Part shown: piece by piece, positions 33,464 through 39,324 of the stretch | Layout of the letters: every line of letters starts with the position of its first letter | How positions within the stretch are numbered: position 1 is the first letter of the stretch | Assembly (NCBI GenBank): GCA_031178065.1 | Contig: JAPSJS010000032.1 | Location: 1-39,324 of the forward strand | Reading direction: 5' to 3' | Source: Altererythrobacter sp. | GTDB taxonomy: Bacteria; Pseudomonadota; Alphaproteobacteria; Sphingomonadales; Sphingomonadaceae | DNA: 39,324 nucleotides | Program-made: the position numbers and the translations under genes | The notes under the pieces: generated by a model | What the model was told of the DNA's origin: nothing | Database searches by the model: none | Seen by the model: the letters and a program-made list of their open reading frames with translations, nothing else

Positions 33464-34353
33464 TGGCAAAACCGACCCGTCGCCTTCCGCCCCTGCGCGC
33501 GCTGGAAGCGTTCATGCGCACCGTCCGCCTCGGCTCCGCCCGCGCGGCGGCCGACGAGATCGGCCTCAGCCCCTCCGCGCTCTCGCGCCGGATCGGCAAT
33601 CTCGAGGAATTCGTCGGCAAGAAGCTGTTCACCCGCGCACGGCAGGCGATGCAGCTCACCGACGAGGGGCACCACTTTTACGAGGCGGTGAGCCCCCATT
33701 TCGAAGCGCTGGCGCGTGCGGTGGAGGGGCAGTCGGAAAACCTCTCTCTGCTGCGCCTCCACCTCGGCGTGCTGCCGCTGTTCGGCAGCCAGCGGCTGTT
33801 CCCGCGCCTGGCCGAGCTGCGCGAGCTGCACCCGCGGCTGCACATCGACATCGACACCGGGCCGCATCTGGAATCGCGCGTCGGCGACACGCTCGACGCT
33901 GCGATCATCCTTTCGCGCGGGCCGGACCGGTCGCTCCATGCGGTGCGGCTCGACTACAACAAGGTTCACGCGATCTGCCGCGTGGAGGTCGCCGAGGCGC
34001 TGGGCGAAACGCCCGATGCGGATCTGCTCTCGAAACAGACCTTCCTGATCCACACCGAACTGCCCGCCAGCTTTGAGGCGTGGAAGCGCGCGCACGGGCT
34101 CGACGATCTCGAACCGGCCGCGATCGATCATTTCGATTCGGGCCAGTTGATCCTGGAAGCCGCCGCGCAGGGCCTCGGTATCGCGATCATGCACGACGAC
34201 CACTTCCGCCGCGCGTCCGACCGCCGCCTGACCAACCTCTACGACGTCGAGGTCGAAAGCCCCTACAGCTACTGGTTCGTGTGCAAGCCCACTGCGCTGG
34301 AGGAACGCCCGGTGCGCCTGTTCCACGACTGGTTGGTGAAGGCGAAGCTCTAG
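33463..34353 (+). CDS. LysR family transcriptional regulator
   Basis: 296-residue regulator with an N-terminal HTH (LPPLRALEAFMRTVRLGSARAAADEIGLSPSALSRRIGNLEE) and a substrate-binding domain like GcvA (LRLHLGVLPLFGSQRLFPRLAEL...; GQGLGIAIM-like AAAQGLGIAIMHDDHF). It begins on the last base of the tlyC stop, so it is translationally coupled. In many alphaproteobacteria lnt follows tlyC; here this regulator takes that place. Target genes and ligand are unknown. Confidence 0.92.
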   Translation: MAKPTRRLPPLRALEAFMRTVRLGSARAAADEIGLSPSALSRRIGNLEEFVGKKLFTRARQAMQLTDEGHHFYEAVSPHFEALARAVEGQSENLSLLRLHLGVLPLFGSQRLFPRLAELRELHPRLHIDIDTGPHLESRVGDTLDAAIILSRGPDRSLHAVRLDYNKVHAICRVEVAEALGETPDADLLSKQTFLIHTELPASFEAWKRAHGLDDLEPAAIDHFDSGQLILEAAAQGLGIAIMHDDHFRRASDRRLTNLYDVEVESPYSYWFVCKPTALEERPVRLFHDWLVKAKL

Positions 34354-34365
34354 GGCGGCCCCAGG

Positions 34366-35274
34366 TCAGTCCTCTTCGATGCGCGTGTTGTGGCGGCAGA
34401 GGCCTTCCGGCGGGGTCGCGCCGGGATGCCGCTTGTCGGGCGGGCCGCATTCGACCGCGGGCTTCGGAATAGCATTTTCGCGGATCGAATCGAGCGCCTC
34501 GGGATTGCCGTAGGCGGCGATCCAGGTGAGGCATTCGGCGAGCTTGCGGACCGAGTGGTCCTTCCACGGGGCGCCGTTCGGGCGGCAGTTGACGACCAGC
34601 CGGTCCTGCAGGAACACGGCGTCGCCGGTCGGCAGGCCCCGCAGCGCCTCGCCGCGTTCCGAAACGGTGACGCGCCGGCTGCGGGTCGGTTGCTCCGGCG
34701 TCGAGAAGCGCGGCGACTGGTTGAAGGCGTAGGACGTGGCGCGCGGCTCGCGCAGAGCCACGTAAGCCGCGATCGCGCCGCCGAGCGAGTGGCCGGTCAG
34801 CCTTAGCGGCACCGCGTCGAGTCCCTGCTCGTCCAGCATCTTGCGATGGGTTGCGTAAGTATCCCACCCGCGGTCGTTGTGAAGCTCGCCGATATTGCCG
34901 AGCACCCAGTCGGCAACGCTGTCCATCTCGGTGCCGCGGAAGGCGATCACGCGTTCGGCCAGCTTCGGCTCTCCGGTCTCGCCGCCCGGCTCGTAGCGGT
35001 CGTAGATGACGTAGGCGTAGCCCGATTCGAGCTCATGCGGCTCGCCCGCCTGCACGAAGTCGCCCGGCGGATGGGCGAACTCCTCCTCGTCCTTGTAGCT
35101 GTTGTTGGAGAGCTGCGCGTATTGCCAGCTCTCCTCCGCCAGCTCGCGCGTGAAGCCGCACCAGCCGCCCGGCTCGTAGAGGCAGGGGCTGCGCGCCTGG
35201 GTCAGGTCGGTGGCGCAGGCGGAGAGCAGCAGCGCTGCCCCCGCCCCGACACAGGCCCGCAATGCACGGGCCAT
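34366..35274 (-). CDS. Lipoprotein of the lipase class 3 family
   Basis: 302-residue alpha/beta hydrolase. The signal MARALRACVGAGAALLLSAC ends in a lipobox (LSAC, Cys20). The nucleophile elbow GHSLGG (Ser163) follows AERVIAFRGTEMDSVADWVLGNIG, a typical lipase-3 strand and lid. The ATG at 35274 is 5 bp after the cyclophilin stop; longer frames run into that gene. Four or more cysteines in the mature part suggest disulfides in the periplasm. Substrate unknown. Confidence 0.87.
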   Translation of the reverse strand: MARALRACVGAGAALLLSACATDLTQARSPCLYEPGGWCGFTRELAEESWQYAQLSNNSYKDEEEFAHPPGDFVQAGEPHELESGYAYVIYDRYEPGGETGEPKLAERVIAFRGTEMDSVADWVLGNIGELHNDRGWDTYATHRKMLDEQGLDAVPLRLTGHSLGGAIAAYVALREPRATSYAFNQSPRFSTPEQPTRSRRVTVSERGEALRGLPTGDAVFLQDRLVVNCRPNGAPWKDHSVRKLAECLTWIAAYGNPEALDSIRENAIPKPAVECGPPDKRHPGATPPEGLCRHNTRIEED

Positions 35275-35279
35275 GGCAA

Positions 35280-35744
35280 TCAGGCGACGGTCGCCTTGAC
35301 GATCTTGCCCGGCTCGCGCGGCGGCTCGCCCTTGGGCAGCGCGTCGACGTGCTCCATGCCGCTCTCGACCTGGCCCCAGACGGTGTACTGCCCGTCGAGG
35401 AAATGGGCGTCGTCGAAGCAGATGAAGAACTGGCTGTTGGCGCTGTCGGGCACCTGGGTGCGGGCCATCGAGCACGTGCCGCGCACGTGCGGCTCGGAAT
35501 TGAACTCGGCCTTGAGGTCGGGCTTGTCGCTGCCGCTCATGCCGGTGCCGGTCGGGTCGCCGCCCTGCGCCATGAAGCCGGGGATCACGCGGTGGAACAC
35601 GACGCCATCGTAGAAGCCCTCCCTGGCGAGCTCCGTGATCCGCTCGACATGGCCGGGCGCGAGATCGGGCCGCAGCTTGATCACGACGTCGCCACCCTCC
35701 CCATTACCGGTCTCGAGTGTGAGGGTGAGCGTCTGGTCGGCCAT
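35280..35744 (-). CDS. Cyclophilin-type peptidyl-prolyl cis-trans isomerase
   Basis: 154-residue cytoplasmic cyclophilin with no signal peptide. Marks are YDGVVFHRVIPGFMAQGGDPTGTG, SMARTQVPDSANSQFFICF and VWGQVESGMEHVDAL. The ATG at 35744 is chosen because AGGAGAC lies 8 nt upstream and MADQTLTLTLETG matches the family; an upstream in-frame start adds 14 unlikely residues. It is the first gene of a probable operon with the lipase. Confidence 0.94.
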   Translation of the reverse strand: MADQTLTLTLETGNGEGGDVVIKLRPDLAPGHVERITELAREGFYDGVVFHRVIPGFMAQGGDPTGTGMSGSDKPDLKAEFNSEPHVRGTCSMARTQVPDSANSQFFICFDDAHFLDGQYTVWGQVESGMEHVDALPKGEPPREPGKIVKATVA

Positions 35745-35814
35745 GGAATCGTGTCTCCTAATTCGTGTTCGCGCCGGTATAGGCACTCAAGACGCAAAGT
35801 CACCCCGCGCGCGC

Positions 35815-35842
35815 TTGCTTTTGCGCGCTCGGGCCGTAGAGC
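35815..35842 (+). promoter_or_regulatory. Promoter for mgtE, probably leaderless
   Basis: TTGCTT (35815-35820), 16 nt, then TAGAGC (35837-35842), 6 nt before ATG 35849. No Shine-Dalgarno is present. It lies in the 104-bp divergent gap to the cyclophilin gene. Confidence 0.4.
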
Positions 35843-35848
35843 GGGCGC

Positions 35849-37309
35849 ATGGCGGACGAGACGCGCGAGGACGAGATCAGGCCGACCGATCCGCCGCTTG
35901 CTGGCGGCTCGGGGGAAGACGGCGCGCGCCCCGACGACCGCCTCGATGACGAACGCCACGACGAGGAAAACCGGCTGAAGCCGGACTATATCCGCTCGGT
36001 GCGCGACGCGCTGGAGGACGGCGACAAGGGCGCGGTCTACGACCTCGTCGAGCCGCTTCACCCCGCCGACATCGCCGACCTTCTCGAGCTGCTGGAGCGC
36101 GACGAACGGCGCGAGCTTACCGCCGCGATCACCGACCTGATGAGCTCGGAAGTCATCGCCGAGCTCAACGACTACGTCCGCGACGACATGCTGGAGGCGC
36201 TGCCCGCGGGCGCGGTCGCCGCCATCGCCGAACAGCTCGAGACCGACGACGCGGTCCAGCTCATTGAGGACCTGGGGCCTGAGGAGCAGCGCGCCGTCCT
36301 CGCCGCGATGGATGCGGAGGACCGCGCCGCGATCGAAAGCGCGCTCTCCTATCCGGAGGAGACCGCCGGGCGCCTGATGAGCCGCGATTTCGTGGCGGTG
36401 CCCGAGCACATGACCGTCGGCGATCTGATCGACTTCCTGCGCGAGGAAGGCGACCTGACGAACGATTTCTGGGAAGTCTACGTGGTCGACCACGCGCACC
36501 ATCCGGTCGGCACCTGCGCTCTGAGCTGGATCCTGCGCACCCCGCGCAGCGTGGCGCTGACCGACGTGATGAAGCGCGACCAGACGTTGATCCCGGTCAC
36601 GATGGATCAGGAAGAAGTCGCGCTGATGTTCCAGAAATACGCGCTGATCTCGGCCGCGGTGGTCGACGAGAACGGGCGGCTGGTTGGGCAGATGACGGTG
36701 GACGACGTGGTCCACATCATCTCCGAAGAAGCGGGCGAGGACGTGCTGCTGCTCTCCGGCGCGGGCGACGGCGACATCAACGAACCGATCCGCGACGCCT
36801 ATACCGCGCGCGTGCGCTGGCTGATCGCCAATCTCGGCACGGCGCTGATCGCGAGCCTGATCATCGCCATGTTCGGCGCCGCGATCGAGCAGCTCGTCGC
36901 GCTGGCCGTGCTCATGCCGATCGTCGCCAGCATCGGCGGCAATGCGGGCACGCAGACGATGGCGGTGGCCGTGCGCGCGATCGCGATGAACCAGCTCACC
37001 CAGGCCAACACCGGCCGCATCCTGTGGCGCGAAATGCGCGTCGCCGTGCTCAACGGGGTGACGATCGCGGTATTGATCGGGATCGCCACCGGGATCATCT
37101 TCATGCCCATGCTCGGCGTGGTGATCGCCGCGGCGATGGTGATCAACATCGTCGTGGCGGGGCTCGCGGGGGTGCTGGTGCCGGTGATCTTCGACCGGCT
37201 GAAGCAGGACCCGGCGGTGGCGAGTTCCGTCTTCGTCACGATGATTACCGATTCGATGGGCTTCTTCGCCTTCCTCGGTCTTGCGGTGTGGAGCGGACTG
37301 GTCGGCTGA
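35849..37309 (+). CDS. mgtE: Magnesium transporter MgtE
   Basis: 486-residue Mg2+ channel. A hydrophilic acidic leader (about 1-45) precedes the MgtE N domain (about 46-150), two CBS domains (about 165-300) and five membrane helices (about 325-485). The pore segment reads MPIVASIGGNAGTQTM, and DPAVASSVFVTMITDSMGFF is the conserved last hairpin. In this family Mg2+ bound at the N/CBS domains closes the channel. The leader is longer than in many homologues but contains only charged residues. No M-box riboswitch is seen upstream. Confidence 0.94.
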   Translation: MADETREDEIRPTDPPLAGGSGEDGARPDDRLDDERHDEENRLKPDYIRSVRDALEDGDKGAVYDLVEPLHPADIADLLELLERDERRELTAAITDLMSSEVIAELNDYVRDDMLEALPAGAVAAIAEQLETDDAVQLIEDLGPEEQRAVLAAMDAEDRAAIESALSYPEETAGRLMSRDFVAVPEHMTVGDLIDFLREEGDLTNDFWEVYVVDHAHHPVGTCALSWILRTPRSVALTDVMKRDQTLIPVTMDQEEVALMFQKYALISAAVVDENGRLVGQMTVDDVVHIISEEAGEDVLLLSGAGDGDINEPIRDAYTARVRWLIANLGTALIASLIIAMFGAAIEQLVALAVLMPIVASIGGNAGTQTMAVAVRAIAMNQLTQANTGRILWREMRVAVLNGVTIAVLIGIATGIIFMPMLGVVIAAAMVINIVVAGLAGVLVPVIFDRLKQDPAVASSVFVTMITDSMGFFAFLGLAVWSGLVG

Positions 37310-37310
37310 G

Positions 37311-37338
37311 TTGCGCGGGCGGCAATTGCGCCTATCTC
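37311..37338 (+). promoter_or_regulatory. Promoter for the DUF1489 gene, probably leaderless
   Basis: TTGCGC (37311-37316), 16 nt, TATCTC (37333-37338), then 7 nt to ATG 37346. No Shine-Dalgarno is present. Confidence 0.38.
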
Positions 37339-37345
37339 CATTGCC

Positions 37346-37741
37346 ATGCCGCTCCACATGACCAAGATCGCCTACCGCTCGAAGAGCCTCGACAGCTTGC
37401 GCGAGTGGGTCGAGCACGGTGCGGAGGCGCACATGACCACGCGTTATCTGCCCAAGCGGCACGAGGAGATGGTCGGCGGCTCGCTCTTCTGGATCATGGA
37501 CCACGCGCTGGTCGCGCGCAGCGAGATCCTCGGCTTCGAGAAGCGCGAGGACGACGGGCGCTGGACGATCCGACTCGCGCCGAAGCTGATCCGGGTCGAC
37601 CCGCGCCCCAAACGCGCCCATCAGGGCTGGCGCTATCTCGCCGATGCCGATGCGCCGCGGGACCTCCCCGAAGGCGAGGATGCCGGCGACGTGCTGCCGG
37701 GCAAGATGATGAACCGGCTGATCCGGCTCGGGCTGGTCTGA
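37346..37741 (+). CDS. DUF1489 family protein
   Basis: 131-residue cytoplasmic protein of a family found mainly in alphaproteobacteria and of unknown function. Conserved features seen are MTKIAYRSKSLDSLREWVE, GGSLFWIMDHALVARSEILGF, LAPKLIRVDPRPKRAHQGWRYL and the end KMMNRLIRLGLV. It has no membrane or signal segment. It lies 36 bp after mgtE on the same strand. Confidence 0.88.
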   Translation: MPLHMTKIAYRSKSLDSLREWVEHGAEAHMTTRYLPKRHEEMVGGSLFWIMDHALVARSEILGFEKREDDGRWTIRLAPKLIRVDPRPKRAHQGWRYLADADAPRDLPEGEDAGDVLPGKMMNRLIRLGLV

Positions 37742-37836
37742 CCGATTAGTTAACGCCGGCGTCACACTGCGGAAAAGATCGCCGTCCATCCGCCCCGCTC
37801 CGGCCGCATCGGCTGGTCGCACAGGGGGACGTCAGT

Positions 37837-39324
37837 TTGCTCGAAACCACCGGTCGCTGGACTGCGGACGCAGGCCGCAAGCGCCTGCCCGCCTTCGACG
37901 GCCCACGCGCGTTATGGGCCCGCGCTACCGGCACGATCGCGGGGCGCATCCGCCTGTTCGCGCTGTTCTTCGTCGCCCTGCTGCTGGCGCTCGGCGTGGT
38001 GCTCGGCGCAGCCTTCTACCAGTTGACGGTCCGCAACGACGAGGCCTCCGTCTTCGCCGGCGGGTCGCTAGCCGCATCGGAGCTCACCACCGCGATCGCG
38101 GAAAGCCGCTACTACTCGTCGCGCTATGCCGTCACCGGCGATCCGAGCGAGATCGCCCGCGCCCGCGAGACTCTGGCCGGCGCGCGCCACCGCCTCGCCG
38201 AAACGCGCGACGGCGCGGCCGACATCGATCCCGAGAGCATGGAAGCGATCGCCTGGCTCGACGTGCAGGTCGACGGGTTCGAGGCCGAGCTCGACGCGCT
38301 GGAGAGCTCGATCGCCGCTTACGGCCCTTCGCCCAGCGCGGTCGCGCTCGCGGATGCGATCGACGTGAGCGGCGAACTGCTGGCCGGGCAGGCACGCGAG
38401 GTCGAGGCGACGCTCGCCGCCCGGACGCGCGATGCGCGCGCCGATCTAGCGGAACTCAACCGCACCCTCTCGGCCGTAATCGTCGGCCTGATCGCCGGCT
38501 GCGTCGTGCTCGCACTGATCGGCGCGGGCTTCATGGTGCGGCAGGTCGCGGCCGCGATCCGCGAGATCACCGCCTCGATGACAGCGCTCGCCGCCGGCGA
38601 CCAGTCGGTCACCATCCCCGGCACCGCACGCAGCGACGAGATCGGCGAAATGGCGCGCGCGCTCACGGTGTTCCGGCAGAGCGCCCGCGAACTCGCCAAG
38701 CTGCAGGAGGATGCCGCGCGCCGCTCGGAAGAGAAGCTCGCCGCCCGCGACCGCCAAGCGGCCCTGCTGCGCGACCTCGCGACACGTTTCGAGCAGACCG
38801 TCGGCGAAGTCGTCGGCGGAATCGGCGCCGCGTCCAAGCAGCTCCAGACGACCGCCGGCGAAATGGCACAGTCCGCCGAACAGGCCGCGGCGCACGTGGA
38901 CCAGGTCGCCGGCTCGATGGACGAGACCAACCGCGGCGTCGCCATGGCCGCTGCGACCGGCGACCAGTTCGCATCCTCGGTCCGCGAGATCGGTAATCAG
39001 GCCGCGAGTTCCGCCGAGCGGGCGCGCCATTCGCTCGCCTCGGTCGAGGCGGTCGACGCGACCACGGACGAACTCGCCGGCGCCGCGACGCAGATCGGCG
39101 AGATCGTGAGCCTGATCCACGCGATCGCGGAGCAGACCAACATTCTCGCGCTCAACGCCACGATCGAGGCGAGCCGCGCCGGGCCGGTCGGCGCCGGGTT
39201 CGCGGTCGTCGCCAACGAGATCAAGGAGCTCGCCAAGCGGACCCGCGAATCGACCGAGGAAATCGAAGGCCAGATCGCGGCCGTCCAGCGCGCCAGCCAC
39301 GCCAACATCCTCGCCCTGCTCGGG
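37837..39324 (+). CDS. Methyl-accepting chemotaxis protein, 3' end cut
   Basis: 496 codons are open to the window edge. The start is TTG at 37837 with AGGGGG 8 nt upstream; no ATG lies near, and the frame is closed by TAG at 37747. A first membrane helix (about 40-65) and a second (about 213-234) flank an all-helical periplasmic domain of about 150 residues. A HAMP domain follows ([23 protein letters not shown]), then a coiled-coil signalling domain with [23 protein letters not shown] and [16 protein letters not shown]. The ligand is unknown. The adaptation and C-terminal parts lie outside the window. Confidence 0.9.
   Translation, partial: MLETTGRWTADAGRKRLPAFDGPRALWARATGTIAGRIRLFALFFVALLLALGVVLGAAFYQLTVRNDEASVFAGGSLAASELTTAIAESRYYSSRYAVTGDPSEIARARETLAGARHRLAETRDGAADIDPESMEAIAWLDVQVDGFEAELDALESSIAAYGPSPSAVALADAIDVSGELLAGQAREVEATLAARTRDARADLAELNRTLSAVIVGLIAGCVVLALIGAGFMVRQVAAAIREITASMTALAAGDQSVTIPGTARSDEIGEMARALTVFRQSARELAKLQEDAARRSEEKLAARDRQAALLRDLATRFEQTVGEVVGGIGAASKQLQTTAGEMAQSAEQAAAHVDQVAGSMDETNRGVAMAAATGDQFASSVREIGNQAASSAERARHSLASVEAVDATTDELAGAATQIGEIVSLIHAIAEQTNILALNATIEASRAGPVGAGFAVVANEIKELAKRTRESTEEIEGQIAAVQRASHANILALLG

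Noticed and set aside
35745-35848. Possible Mg-sensing riboswitch before mgtE
   Set aside because: Only 104 bp separate the divergent genes, and the mgtE -10 appears 6 nt from the ATG. There is no room for an M-box and no matching structure.
1-39324. CRISPR arrays, tRNA or rRNA genes, insertion sequences, prophage
   Set aside because: Gaps are short. I saw no spaced direct repeats, no cloverleaf-like sequence, no transposase or integrase frame and no phage genes.

Overview
This 39.3 kb window is GC-rich and almost fully coding, with no rRNA, tRNA, CRISPR array, phage or insertion sequence that I could see. The gene content points to an alphaproteobacterium, most likely Sphingomonadales (Erythrobacteraceae-like). 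The supporting features are a Ros/MucR zinc-finger regulator beside a Fur that lacks the CxxC zinc site, a DUF1489 protein, a class II DAHP synthase, and the block tsaB-rimI-mucR-fur-plsC-miaB-phoH-ybeY-tlyC. The genus is inference; no marker gene is present.

Region 1 (1-5.8 kb) is a tripartite RND efflux operon: periplasmic adaptor (cut by the window edge), inner-membrane pump and NodT-type outer-membrane lipoprotein. A structured intergenic repeat follows. Region 2 (5.9-8.9 kb) holds two stress-type units. The first is a carboxymuconolactone decarboxylase/AhpD-like protein overlapping an ECF41-type sigma factor, preceded by a textbook ECF41 promoter (TGTCACA-N17-CGTC). The second is an NADPH-dependent FMN reductase overlapping an arylamine N-acetyltransferase, preceded by a MerR/SoxR-like operator in a 19-bp-spaced promoter.

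Region 3 (8.9-15.6 kb) looks like a shrunken beta-glucan utilisation locus. It has a single 1097-residue GH3-GH16 fusion enzyme, two MFS transporters, and two short in-frame remnants that resemble the C-termini of a LacI regulator and a flavin-dependent tryptophan halogenase. Region 4 (15.6-18.6 kb) carries egtB and egtD for ergothioneine and a membrane-anchored retropepsin. Region 5 (18.9-24.9 kb) has an exported gluzincin/TPR protein, class II DAHP synthase and a large M16 peptidase.

Region 6 (25-34.4 kb) is housekeeping: Nfu-type Fe-S scaffold, RutE-like reductase, t6A and ribosomal modification genes, MucR, Fur, PlsC, MiaB, PhoH, YbeY, TlyC/CorC and a LysR regulator. A second copy of the 5.9-kb repeat lies between phoH and ybeY. 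There it forms a 52-codon open frame that overlaps both neighbours and appears to supply the ybeY ribosome binding site. Region 7 (34.4 kb to the end) has a lipoprotein lipase and cyclophilin (minus strand), MgtE, DUF1489 and a chemoreceptor with a TTG start, cut by the window edge.

Several housekeeping genes lack a Shine-Dalgarno sequence and have a -10-like hexamer 6-8 nt before the ATG, which suggests leaderless transcripts. The most interesting items are the repeat-derived frame between phoH and ybeY, the SoxR-like box before the FMN reductase/NAT pair, the GH3-GH16 fusion with gene remnants beside it, and the ECF41 module.
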